Part shown: piece by piece, positions 13,805 to 24,714 of the stretch | How positions within the stretch are numbered: the first letter of the stretch is position 1 | Layout of the letters: each line of letters opens with the position of its first letter | Source of the DNA: Sipunculus nudus | Lineage: Eukaryota; Annelida; Sipuncula; Golfingiida; Sipunculidae | Assembly (NCBI GenBank): GCA_026874595.1 | Contig: CM049314.1 | Location: forward strand, 2,443,318-2,507,317 | Length of the DNA: 64,000 nt | Direction: 5' to 3' | Program-made: the position numbers and the translations under genes | Notes under the pieces: model-generated | Database searches by the model: none | The model's input: only the letters and a program-made list of their open reading frames with translations | Told to the model about the DNA's origin: nothing

Positions 13805-16800
13805 GTATGCAACGGTAATAAAAATGTTGTTTAACACATTATTAAGGTAAACAGAATCTGCCAATAATGGACACGTATAATTATGTCAAACGAATTTTAT
13901 ACCGTTCACTTTGTCATGCAGTTTGATTAATTGGAGAGTAGTAACATATAACTATTGACTTTACTCAACAGTTTTGTGAAGATTAATTACCTTTGTAATT
14001 AGGAAGTTACAACATTAATGGCTTGTGGATACCAATATTCGTTTTCATGCCATTTGTGAGGGTGTGAATCCGTTCTTATTTAAAAGAACAGAGATTTCAT
14101 GGTAAGTTAAGTTTAGACATACACAAGGAGCACGGTGATGTTTGGTTGTTTGGAGATTTATATTAAAAGATTCATCCCCCTTCCTAGCGCAGGGCCCGAA
14201 TACGAATACAGAAAACCCTTTTAAGTAAATATTTTGAAATTTGAAATTAACCACGTTCAGTTTTATTTCACAGATCTAGACGTATGTTTTGTTGGTGTTC
14301 CCTTGGATACCGGCACGTCAGGGAGATCAGGGGCTCGGTATGGCCCGAGGATGATCAGGCACGAGTCGTCACAGCTTAAACAGGTCAACAAGGACACAGG
14401 TGTCTCGACTTTGCCCAATATACAGTTAAAACCCTCCCTCACCAGTGCACAATCACGCTATAATGTATCTAGTATTCTAGTATATACATGATAAATATGT
14501 TGATCGATGACATTGGATTTACAAAATATGGTTATTTTTGGTGTCACAATAGCTCTATAGGTATATACTGACAGAAGTACATATATGCTAAATCAATGAA
14601 ACTGTAATATTTCAACACTAGATGGCACTATTAGATCAATCATGTATCACTGTAAATGATAAGTTAAGCGTATCTGGAAATCATTTTGTGTCCCACGATG
14701 AGGTTCACCAGCTTATTCACGCCGCCGCTGGAAATAAGATAAAGTTTCGGTTTGATGTCAACATGATTATTATAATTTTAAGGTTCAGCACCAGATGACT
14801 CTGATAAAAGATTAATTCGCATCCTCGCAAATGATAATAATCGTAGATCTAGACATCCCCCCAAAAAACTACTATGTGTCCCATGATGAGGTTCACCATC
14901 TTATTCACGACAGGTGCGATGCCTTTCGATTCGCTGAACGTTGGTGACGTAGGAGACCTGTACTTCTCCATGTATAACTTGGAGCTGGCAGCGACACATA
15001 TCACGGACGGAATACGGCGGCTCATCTCTAACGGCTGTAAAACCCTGACTCTAGGCGGAGACCACACCATCACCTACCCAATCATGAGGGCGTATAAGGT
15101 CAGAGGTTTATTAATTTACATCTATATTATAATTGACGGTGGTCACACAGGACTTTTGTCTTGGATATGCACGTTTTTGTACTTAAATATCAATGGTAAT
15201 AAATGCTATCTATCTATAGATTACTTTTCCGTGTCGTCCCACCAATGTCATTATCATTAGTCTAATGAGCTGTTATCTCAATAAAATTAATGAAGATACT
15301 TTATTCGGTTTTTTCCTAATGATTTGAAGCGCCACCTATGGTTAGTCACGACTCAATGTAATCGATGAAAATTTTTGTCGAATTGTGAGGGAGGGGGCGT
15401 TGATCTCTAGCTTTGACCCTCTTCACCGACACACACAGGCCATTGTAACGGGGTATACATTACTTAATGAAACATCCACATTTGCTCAATGTAGTGTAAT
15501 AATAAGGGACTGTCAAGGATATGTATTTGCCGACGAGGTTAGGCGTCGCGCTGTGTGGAAAATTTTAAAAATTTCGTTTAACATACAAGCAATTTTGAAA
15601 CAAATTCCACCAAATTGCGCCGATGTAATATGGACAAGGAGTGCTTGGTTACCGCCTCAATAAAGGTTTTCGGACCTCTAATCCTCCTTTAGAATAATAC
15701 ATATGACAAATACAATGTCAGGGTTCACGACTTACCATCTCATTTATTATACTTCTGCAATAATGTATAAGGATCCCATCATGGTTGGTTCAATCATTAC
15801 TCAAATCGTTAAGGGGAGATTACAGATGGAAACTTAAGACATTTGTAGGGAGCTGTGGTAATACACAAGGAGCAATCCATTCAATTTATAGGTAAAGTAG
15901 TAAGAAAGTTAAATATCTTTATTTCAACGTGAATTTACTGGTACTAAGGACCCACCTTTGTTCTGGACCTCACTTGTGATCCAAACATGGAGCTGGTAAA
16001 CCATCACACGTGTCCTTGAATATCTTTCCATTAACATTACGATATTTGCATGATATAACTCCGAGGTGTTAAAATATATCACAATTTTCAGGTCCAAGGG
16101 TTTCGTAGTTTTTCACTACCGTGAAATAGTAATTATGTTAGTGAAAACGATTCGACAACACATTAATTCCGTTAACCCTGAAAGAAATTACAATTTAACT
16201 GGGCAAAAATAGCGCTAGTCTGAAAAATTCTAACCTTTTGGCAATTATTTTCCAGGACATGAATCCCTGATTTGTTATACTAAAATTTATCTGGGTAAAA
16301 TGACGTTATTCCATTAGTCAATATGCAATTTGCTCAGGGAGTCATATTTCCAACTCAAATTAATTCGACGTCTTCATTCTACCATGTGCTTGTTGGCATC
16401 AGAGCAAAGGCATCTGCTGATCCAACGTTATATCTCGAATGTATCCCGTATGTTAGGAAATGCTTCCGTATCGGCATTGCGCTATGGGCTGCCATTATGT
16501 GACTTTAATTCTAACATCATTTTCATGTGTTCGAACCTGATTCATATTGGTCATATTAATTTTCTGTTCCATCATCCAATCAGATTAGGTGCATCCAGGT
16601 TACGTGAAGTGTTTCCAAACCACTAACTAATCAGAATAGTGCTATGAGAGTGGGTTGTGGTTGCTCATCCAAGGTCGGTGGTTTATCCCGGGTCCTCCGG
16701 TTTCCTCCACTCTTACCGACTACCGAGCGCCAACATCCGAGCCATGGAGAGTGCCTTGTATTAGTTATTATAACTAGTTGCACAATCCATGTAAAATAAA

Positions 16801-19800
16801 TAAAGTTTATATTTAGAATGCTGTCAAAATGGACACTCCAGTCCGTTTCACAGAAATTACGCCACCCTCTGGGTTCAAAGCGTAATTATTGTAGTTGTCT
16901 TTTGCATGCAGGAAATGTATGGACCCATGGGACTTGTTCATGTGGACGCACACATGGACACCACGGACACGATGAACGGCAGCAAGATCGCTCACGGTAC
17001 GTCCATTAGACGCGTGATGGAAGAAGGCTGTTTGGATCCTAACAAAGTGGTACAGATCGGTATCCGGGGAGCGGGCTGGCCAGGCGAGGACTCAGAGTGG
17101 AGTTACAAACAGGTAACACAAACACCTATATACATACAGTACTTGTTAGTACTTACATTGTGTTTTTAGCGTACAAACTGTGAACATTTTAAGTGTTTAA
17201 TACGGACTGGCGTTCGTAATAGTGTCCATAATATTGTCACGACCTGTAAGTCGACTTCTCACACAACTGCGCCAGGTATTCTTCAAGTAATCAAAGATTC
17301 CCAGTTTGTATGTGTGTGTATGTGTGTGTGTAAAACATCTTTTTTCCGGAGCAACCCGAAGCATACTACGTCTGAATATTCTGTCAATACTCATCCATTA
17401 CATGTGCACGTACACGGAGGTGCAAACATATATACAGTTAACCCTCTCCTGACGACCACCTTTGTTTAGCGACCACCACCCCCAAAAAAGACCACGGTGC
17501 CCATTTTTTTTGTTTTGCTATTTGTATAAGACCTCGCTTAAATGACTACCTCGAAAATGCACCACCTTATCGAGGTCCCAACGGCGGTCTTAATTAAGAG
17601 GTTTACGGTACTTAGATAAACTACATACATCTTTCTATGTGTGTGTGTGTCTGTCCGACCTTACTAGCAAGTCACCTTGATTTTAAGAGCATGTCACCTC
17701 AAGATAATTTACAAATGTGTATACATGTACTGTAACAGACAAAGTACGACTAGCATTATAATACACAGGGCTTCCGGGTTGTTCCTGCTCAAGAGTGTTG
17801 GCACAAGTCACTGGTACCCGTAATGGAGGAAGTTCGAGAACAGATGGGGAACCAGCCGGTCTACCTTAGCTTTGACATCGACGCCCTGGACCCGGCGTTC
17901 GCTCCAGGGACAGGTGACGAAAAGGACACACACACGCACATCCTCACACACACCCACGCACGCACAAACATTTAGATACATATTTATGTACAAAATTATG
18001 TTTACCGTTCCATTTTAGAACATAGATGAGTATTTGTATATACTCATGTTCCCTTTTTCCTTTAGGTGACATCTCTCAACTAACGTCTCTTAATTTTTGC
18101 TCTGGTAAAACACCTTTCTAAATTATCATGATCATGGTCAATGTAATTGTCCTTTTTCCAATGGAAAAGCACCGACATTTTTCTTTTGCAGCCAGATACG
18201 GGAAAGAGTCCCCGACAGGAACTTCAGTATTAAATACACATGTATTTGGTTTATCCTTTTTTATACTATTGCGCTAATGTCAGTAATGTGGAGGGACGAT
18301 TTCCTATACATTATCCCCAGACATATTACTGCTCGCCGAGGAGGGTCATGTTTGTAAGAAAACCTCAGTACAGGCGATGTTAGAATGTTAGCCATCTATA
18401 CGATTTTAGTTAAGCACGACAGCTAATATACATTTAACAATTTATCATGGTCAACCTGTTTTAACAATAAAGAATAGTGAGAGGGATTCTTCTTGATTTA
18501 ACAAAACATCAAATAGTAAGATGATCAAACGTGGCGTCATACCCGATAGACCACCATCCATGTTACACAAACACTCCGATATCACCACCCCCTTTCAAGT
18601 CAACTAGCAAACTACTGGTTCTTATTATGGGGCAGATATACAGCTACATGCCGGGGGACGGGTTGGCCATGGGACAAGTTTACCTCCTGGATACAAAATG
18701 TGTAGTTTCTGATAGATGGAGCTGCGAAAGACTTTTCGCGAAATTAGGTCATATTCCTGAAGTTTGATGAACACAAATGGAAAATCCCCACCCACTTAGG
18801 ACACACTTGGCATCGTTCCCATTACTTCAATTCCTGATAGGGAAATGATATCTTTTTTTCCCCTTTTTTTGGTGGAGGTAACAGCATCCTTTTTAAATGC
18901 TTATCTCATTCTTAAGCTAAGTATTTACATCTGTAAAGTTCCATTTTGGTTTAGGACTGTCATTTAATTTTATATCCTGGTGTCACCCTGGCCCATTGTC
19001 CACCGCACCTGCAGGTCCTCGGTGTGTAATCGCCCCATTACTGGGTCATAACACCGCGAGGAACCTCCAAAAGACGCATTCGTTTGTGAGTGATACACGG
19101 CTGTGGGGTACAGCCTTCCCTTTAAGCCCACAGAGCGCTCACCATGGGTTCGGACCGACCGTGGAAATCTCACCACACATCGGCTAAGATCAAACTCACG
19201 ACCCCCCGACGATCAGTCCTGTGCTTTACCCTTGAATCACAAAAGCCGGTTTCTGTCTACTCACTTATCATCGATCTTAGTAAAAACATATTTTATGCCG
19301 TCTATCTATTCAGTTATACCAGTACACTGCCTAAGCAATATCCTCTGATAAAATACTCCTCACCGAGGAGGGTCGTTCTTCTGTCACGTTTTTTATAGTT
19401 TTTTTTTTCGTGCGGGCAAGATTTTCAAATAGTTCAGATTTCTTAAAGAGTTCAGAATTCTCTCAGTTTTCTCCTGATTCCCTGTCCGTTTGTTTTCAAT
19501 GCGAGGGCTTCTAACCACTGTAACCGTTATTAGGAACAACTGGGGCGGATCCAGGATTTAGGAAAGGGGAGGACTAATGAAAACCCTAAAAAAAGGTCCC
19601 CAGGTCTGGACCCACCCCCCCCCCCCCCCCGGATCCGCTTCTGATTTACAAAGTTCACACATACAGTTTAGCATGTCATTATTCTTCTCCCTAGTCACAT
19701 GGCCATAACATGCAGTATTTTCTCTCAAAAGATATTCGGTATGATTGATATAAATAAGTGTAACATCTTAATATTGGAAACAAATCGACTTTTACTCTAG

Positions 19801-22800
19801 TTTCAATGACGTTTCAGGTACGCCGGAAGTTGGGGGGCTGACAAGTATCCAAGGACTTGAGATTATTAGAGGTTGCCGCGGTCTGAATCTTGTTGGCGGT
19901 GATCTCGTGGAGGTATTTTAATGTACCATGCATGTTTCACAGTAACAAAGTACCACTTATTTACATGCATGTAAGGACTTGAGATTATTAGAGGTTGCCG
20001 CGGTCTGAATCTTGTTGGCGGTGATCTCGTGGAGGTATTTTAATGTACCATGCATGTTTCACAGTAACAAAGTACCACTTTTTTACATGCATGTTTCACA
20101 GTAACAAAGTACCACTAATTTACATGCATGTTACACAGTAATAAAGTACCGCTAATTTACATGCATGTTTCCCAGTAATAAAGTACCGCTAATTTACATG
20201 CATTTTTCCCAGTAATAAAGTACCGCTAAGTTACATGCATGTTTCCCTGTAATAAAGTACCGCTAATGTACATTCATGTTTCCCAGTAATAAAGTACCGC
20301 TAATGTACATGCATGTTTCCCAGTAATAAAGTACCACTAATGTACATGCCTGTTTCCCAGTAATAAAGTACCACTAATGTACATGCCTGTTTCCCAGTAA
20401 TAAAGTACCACTAATGTACATGCCTGTTTCCCAGTAATAATGTACCACTAATGTACATGCCTGTTTCCCAGTAATAATGTACCACTAATGTACATGCCTG
20501 TTTCCCAGTAATAATGTACCACTAATGTACATGCCTGTTTCCCAGTAATAATGTACCACTAATGTACATGCCTGTTTCCCAGTAATAATGTACCACTAAT
20601 GTACATGCCTGTTTCCCAGTAATAAAGTACCACTAATGTACATGCCTGTTTCCCAGTAATAAAGTACCACTAATGTACATGCCTGTTTCCCAGTAATAAA
20701 GTACCACTAATGTACATGCCTGTTTCCCAGTAATAAAGTACCACTAATGTACATGCCTGTTTCCCAGTAATAAAGTACCACTAATGTACATGCCTGTTTC
20801 CCAGTAATAAAGTACCACTAATGTACATGCCTGTTTCCCAGTAATAAAGTACCACTAATGTACATGCCTGTTTCCCAGTAATAAAGTACCACTAATGTAC
20901 ATGCCTGTTTCCCAGTAATAAAGTACCACTAATGTACATGCCTGTTTCCCAGTAATAAAGTACCACTAATGTACATGCCTGTTTCCCAATAATAAAGTAC
21001 CACTAATGTACATGCCTGTTTCCCAATAATAAAGTACTACTAATGTACATGCCTGTTTCCCAGTAATAAAGTACCACTCATGTACATGCCTGTTTCCCAG
21101 TAATAAAGTACCACTAATTTACATGCCTGTTTCCCAGTAATAAAGTACCACTAATTTACATGCGTGTTTCCCAGTAATAAAGTACCACTAATTCACAAGC
21201 GTGTTTCCCAGTAATAAAGTACCACTAATTCACGTGCGTGTTTCCCAGTAATATAGTACCACTTATTCACGTGCGTGTTTCGCAGTAATAAAGTACCACT
21301 AATTCACGTGCATGTTTCACAGTAATAAAGTACCACTAACTTACATGCATGTTTCACAGTAATAAAGTACCACTAACTTACATGCATGTTTCACAGTAAT
21401 AAAGTACCACTAACTTACATGCATGTTTCACAGTAATAAAGTACCACTAACTTACATGCATGTTTCACAGTAATAAAGTACCACTAATTTACATGCCTGT
21501 TCACAGTATTAAAGTACCACTAATTTACATGCATGTTTCACAGTAATAAAGTAACACTAATTTACATGCATGTTTCATAGATGCATGATTTTTTATGCCC
21601 CCGCCACAAAGTGGGCGGGGCATATAGTTTTACTCATGTCCGTCATTCCGTCCTTCCGTCCTTCCGCCATTCCGTAATTCCGAAATCAAACAGTTGTACG
21701 GATTTTTTTCGCAATGCCTGCAGATATTGGCCTGATTTTTGGTGTGTGGGCAGATAATGACCAGTTACAGATCGAGTTAGCGTTTTGTTCCAGTTGACCT
21801 AATTTTGAACGTTTGACAGTGCCCTAACATAGAAAATTTTATGAAAAATTTAAATTTTCATGACAAGTGCACGAGTACAGACTTTTGTTCGCAATGCCTG
21901 CAGATATGGGCCTGATTTTTGGTGTGTGGCAGATGACCAGTTACAGATAGAGTTCGCGTTTCGTCCCTGTGACCTATTTTGATTGTTTTATGCCTGCTAA
22001 ACATAAATAGAAATTTTCATGACAAATGTACATGTACAGCCTTTTTCAGCCATCAGCTGTATGGACTTTTTTCGCAATGCCTGCAAATATTGGACTGATT
22101 TTTGGTGTGTGGGCAGATAATGACTAGTTACAGATCAAGTTCGTGCTTCGTCCCAGTTGACCTACTTTTGACCGTTTTACGGCTCCTGAACATAGAAAAT
22201 TTCATGAAAAATAGAAATTTTCATGACAAATACACATGTGTGGATTTTTTTTCGCAATGCCTGCAGATACGGGCCTGATTTTTGGTGTGTCGGCAGATAA
22301 TAACCAGTTGCAGATCGAGTTCGCGTTTTGCCCCAGTGACCTACTTTTGACTGTTTGACGGTGCTTAACAAAGAAAATTTCATGAAAAATATAAATTTTC
22401 ATGACAAGTGCACATGTACGGTCTTTTTTTTCACAATGCCTGCAGATACGGGCCTGATTTTTGGTGTGTGGGCAGATAATGACCAGTTACAGACCAAGTT
22501 TGCGTTTTGACCCAGTTGACCTAATTTTGACCGTTTGGCGGTGCCCTAACATAGAAAATTTCATGAAAAATATAAATTTTCATGACAAGTGCACGAGTAC
22601 AGACTTTTGTTCGCAATGCCTGCAGATACGGGCCTGATTTTTGGTGTGTGGGCAGATAATGACCAGTTACAGACCGAGTTTGCGTTTTGACCCAGTTGAC
22701 CTAATTTTGACCGTTTGGCGGTGCCCTAACATAGAAAATTTCATAAAAAATATAAATTTTCATGACAAGTGCACGAGTACAGACTTTTGTTCGCAATGCC

Positions 22801-24714
22801 TGCAGATATGGGCCTGATTTTTGGTGTGTGGCAGATAATGACCCGTTACAGATAGAGTTCGCGTTTCGCCATGTGACCTATTTTGATTGTTTTATGCCTG
22901 CTAAACATAAATAGAAATTTTCATGACAAATGTACATGAACAGCCTTTTTCAGCCATCAGCTGATAGGCTGATGGGCTTATTGTCGTCACCCAAGCTGTC
23001 CGTCCGTCCGTCCGGCGTCCGTCTGTCCCGTGTCCGTTAACTTTTACCTTGTGAGCGGGATATCTCTAAAAGGATTCATCGTTGGAATTTTATTTCATCA
23101 GTTAAGATGTATATCGATAAAATCTCGGTCAAGTTCGAAGATGAGTGACCTTGACCCATTTTTCTACATTTTAGAGCTGATTATAGAAAAACACTCAGAA
23201 GCTTATATCTCAAGAACCATTGTGTGGATTTTCACAAAACTTACTATGATCATTGGGACTGATGGTCTGTACGTGCTGCACAATTTTGGTAGAACCACCT
23301 ACAATTTCTGATTTTTCAATGAATTTTTTATCGGATTTTTCACTTTTGGCCTTTTGTGCAGGATATCTCCAAAGGTATTCAACACAGGAACTTCATTTCT
23401 TCCGTGCTATTGCATGATATTTACAAAATCTTGGTCAAGTTCAAAGATGGGTGATCTTGACCTACTTTTCAAGGTCACAGAGCTTAGTATAGAAAAAAAT
23501 TTAGGAGCTTAATTCTCAGGAAGGTGGATTGTTATGATTTGTGGATTGTTATGAAACATGGTACATACCTCTCCAATTTAAATTTATAACTGAATGTCAG
23601 CTTTTGCTAGTATTCTAGTTTCGCAATGCAATGCTTACAGATACTGGCCTAATGTTTGGTCTGTGGGCGCATAATGACCACTTACAGATTGACTTTGCGT
23701 TTCGTCCCAGTTGACCTATTTTTGACCATATGACAGATCCTGAACATTGAAAATTTCATGAAAGACAGAAATTTTTATGAAAAATGCACATGTATGGGTT
23801 TTTTCACAATGCCTGCAGATACTGGCCTGATTTTTGGTGTGTTGCTTGATAATGACCCTTTACAGATCGAGTTTGCATTTTGCCCTTGTTGACCTACTTT
23901 TGACCATACGACACCTCCTGAACTGTTTACAAAATTTAACAAATATTTCTAATTTGCTCCAGGCGGGGGCATTCGTGTCATTCCGACACATCTAGTTTTA
24001 ATCGTTAATGACTGGACCAGGTATTCCGCTAATAAGTTAAATGGAAACTTTCACCATACCTACGTAGAATACGAGTTAAACAATGATTCAAGATATAAGA
24101 AACAGTCTGCTTTTCTCACAGTATGTTAACCTTGGTGACAGGGTCAAGGGCACCTTTTGACAGAGGTAAGTTAGCTGATGTGAGTACCTGGTACCATAAA
24201 TATTGTAAAATACATATAGTCAGCTAAAAGACGCCATCCGCTCATATTGAAGCTTTCAGAAAGTTGCAAAGTATACATTCAACAAATTAATAACTTAAAT
24301 GATTCATTCTCTTATGCCGGAGTGTTCACATTGCTCTGTTAATGTTCCAGACTGAACAGATATATATGCATTTCATTAATCTTCTAAATCCAATGGACAC
24401 CTCTTGGAAGATCGGACTTTGAAATACTTTATTTGTGATATAATATCGATTTATTAGCTTTTCTTGGTTATATCCGATCTTAATGTAAGTAATCCATCCC
24501 TTCACAGACTGAGGGCATTACACAATTTGTGATAAATTCTTGCATCATGCTGTACCGGTCCAAATGAAATCTTACTTCCTTGTTTTTTCATCAGGTGGCG
24601 CCAGCATACGATACCACAGGGAACACCGCCATGACTGGTGCCAACTTTCTCATGGAAATGCTTTGTGTTTTTCCAGGGGTCAAATACAATGAAGCAATGA
24701 AGCCTCGAAAATAA
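13633..24714 (+). CDS. AGMAT: Agmatinase-like ureohydrolase, mitochondrial (seven exons, 347 aa)
   Basis: Joined exons: 13633-13804, 14274-14399, 14914-15098, 16912-17112, 17769-17913, 19818-19912, 24595-24714 (1,044 nt including TAA). All introns are GT-AG and the phases match (1,1,0,0,1,0). The product belongs to the arginase/agmatinase family, which hydrolyses a guanidino substrate to an amine plus urea with a di-manganese centre. For agmatinase the substrate is agmatine and the product putrescine. Metal ligands visible are H150 (in GGDHT, 147-151), D173, H175 and D177 (DAHMD), and D264 and D266 (SFDIDALDP). The family loop [17 protein letters not shown] is near residues 66-82. The N-terminus is rich in Arg with no acidic residue before about residue 37, which suits mitochondrial import. 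Length is close to that of vertebrate AGMAT (about 350 aa). The start is ATG 13633; an in-frame ATG at 13582 would add 17 residues that do not look like a presequence. Substrate is inferred from similarity; some AGMAT-like animal proteins have uncertain activity. Confidence 0.93.
14274..14399 (+). CDS. AGMAT: Agmatinase-like gene, exon 2
   Basis: Residues 58-99. The acceptor is ttatttcacag|atctag and the donor acag|gtgtct. Encodes [20 protein letters not shown] and the [12 protein letters not shown] segment, which matches the start of the ureohydrolase fold in agmatinases. Confidence 0.92.
14687..14909 (+). repeat. 35-bp direct repeat ending at the exon 3 acceptor
   Basis: 14,687-14,721 and 14,875-14,909 share 33 of 35 bases (tgtgtcccaygatgaggttc followed by accakcttattcacg). 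The second copy runs into the real acceptor of exon 3. The first runs into gccgccgctgg and lacks an exon. Confidence 0.85.
14914..15098 (+). CDS. AGMAT: Agmatinase-like gene, exon 3 (GGDHT)
   Basis: Residues 100-161. The acceptor is ttattcacgacag|gtgcga and the donor aag|gtcaga. Contains the first metal motif [12 protein letters not shown] with ligand H150. The 35 bp of intron just before this exon is duplicated 188 bp upstream. Confidence 0.93.
15099..16640. other. Intron 3 of the agmatinase-like gene, unremarkable part
   Basis: The first ~1.5 kb of this intron. Short open frames at 15,385-15,663 and 16,330-16,626 have no recognisable domain, no splice context and no family resemblance. I see nothing else in it. 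Confidence 0.5.
16640..16806 (+). mobile_element. SINE-like element with A-rich tail
   Basis: Contains the segment atcccgggtcctccggtttc followed by ctccac, which I recognise as recurring in short interspersed elements of marine invertebrates. It ends in aaaataaataaag, a tail like those of LINE-mobilised elements. Boundaries are approximate. It sits just upstream of exon 4. Confidence 0.5.
16912..17112 (+). CDS. AGMAT: Agmatinase-like gene, exon 4 (DAHMD)
   Basis: Residues 162-228, phase 0 on both sides. The acceptor is tttgcatgcag|gaaatg and the donor aaacag|gtaaca. Contains [13 protein letters not shown] with ligands D173, H175 and D177, then [13 protein letters not shown]. Confidence 0.93.
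17439..17605. mobile_element. Small TIR element (gttaaccctctc...aagaggttta)
   Basis: Begins ttaaccctctcctgacgacc and ends ggtcttaattaagaggttta, imperfect inverted copies, with internal 'gaccacc' repeats. The layout resembles MITEs with 'aacctctcttaacgacc' ends. It is about 170 bp, inside intron 4, and has no coding potential. Confidence 0.4.
17769..17913 (+). CDS. AGMAT: Agmatinase-like gene, exon 5 (SFDIDALDP)
   Basis: Residues 229-276. The acceptor is aatacacag|ggcttc and the donor gggacag|gtgacg. Contains [18 protein letters not shown], the third metal motif, with ligands D264 and D266. Confidence 0.93.
18348..18625 (+). repeat. Diverged dispersed repeat, copy 1
   Basis: Resembles 24,905-25,245 along its length: gtaagaaa..cagtacaggcgatgttagaa versus gtaagaaa..gatacaggagatgttagaa, then ttacacaaacactccgatat versus ttacacaaacattcagatat. 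It is either an old interspersed element or an old local duplication. No coding sequence. Confidence 0.55.
18970..19240 (-). mobile_element. Candidate tRNA-derived SINE
   Basis: Read on the minus strand, a tRNA-like head shows an A-box-like taaagcacagg (19,228-19,218) and a B-box-like ggtcgtgagtttgatct (19,203-19,187), spaced as in polymerase III promoters, followed by about 200 bp of body. The left boundary is not clear and no target duplication was found. Confidence 0.45.
19540..19643. mobile_element. MITE-like element with ggggcggatcc ends
   Basis: Starts ctggggcggatccaggattt and ends ggatccgcttctg, imperfect inverted ends around about 104 bp that includes a poly-C tract. A related element with the same kind of ends is at 51,412-51,532. 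Confidence 0.5.
19818..19912 (+). CDS. AGMAT: Agmatinase-like gene, exon 6
   Basis: Residues 277-308. The acceptor is gacgtttcag|gtacgc and the donor gtggag|gtattt. Encodes [20 protein letters not shown] and ends NLVGGDLVE, the family's conserved segment before the C-terminal helix. Its last 62 nt are copied 122 bp downstream, see the duplicated exon fragment. Confidence 0.92.
19926..21582 (+). repeat. 37-bp minisatellite in intron 6
   Basis: About 44 copies of a 37-bp unit, gtttcccagtaataaagtac followed by cactaatgtacatgcct. Early and late copies read catgcatgtttcacagtaa and middle copies catgcctgtttcccagtaa, so the centre is more homogenised than the edges. The unit is present once in the intron just after exon 6, which suggests it was the seed. 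Confidence 0.95.
19973..20034 (+). pseudogene. Duplicated 3' fragment of agmatinase exon 6
   Basis: An exact copy of the last 62 nt of exon 6 (19,851-19,912), together with its donor site and following intron (122-bp tandem duplication, 19,851-19,972 to 19,973-20,094). It has no good acceptor: the only AG is in gcatgtaag, without a pyrimidine tract. Splicing there in phase 0 would reach a TGA within the fragment. I therefore read it as a dead exon copy. Confidence 0.85.
21591..24000 (+). mobile_element. Composite mollusc-type repeat (tttatgcccccgcc...) with ~180-bp internal units
   Basis: Starts ttttatgcccccgccacaaa next to gtgggcggggcata (a short GC hairpin) and ends aggcgggggcattcgtgtca then ttccgacacatctag. 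In between are at least seven units of about 180 bp, marked by gcaatgcctgcagatay at 21,711, 21,891, 22,074, 22,254, 22,433, 22,613 and 22,793, with weaker ones near 23,633 and 23,805. It has no open frame of note. I recognise the ends as belonging to a family common in mollusc genomes; its transposition class is not clear from this copy. Confidence 0.7.
22961..23618 (+). mobile_element. Second repeat nested in the composite element (cgtccgtccg type)
   Basis: Interrupts the 180-bp units. It begins aggctgatgggcttattgtc, passes through gtccgtccgtccgtccgg and continues with gagcgggatatctct and two ggtcaagttc(a/g)aagatg(a/g)gtga segments. The gcaatgc units resume at about 23,620, consistent with an insertion. 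Confidence 0.55.
24595..24714 (+). CDS. AGMAT: Agmatinase-like gene, exon 7 (C-terminus)
   Basis: Residues 309-347 plus stop. The acceptor is tgttttttcatcag|gtggcg. Encodes [20 protein letters not shown] and ends KPRK-stop. An AATAAA overlaps the stop codon (24,710-24,715) and is probably coincidental. The intron before this exon is about 4.7 kb, swollen by a minisatellite and a composite repeat. Confidence 0.93.
   Translation: MAPAYDTTGNTAMTGANFLMEMLCVFPGVKYNEAMKPRK

Noticed and set aside
14849-15073. 74-aa minus-strand gene
   Set aside because: Antisense shadow of agmatinase exon 3.
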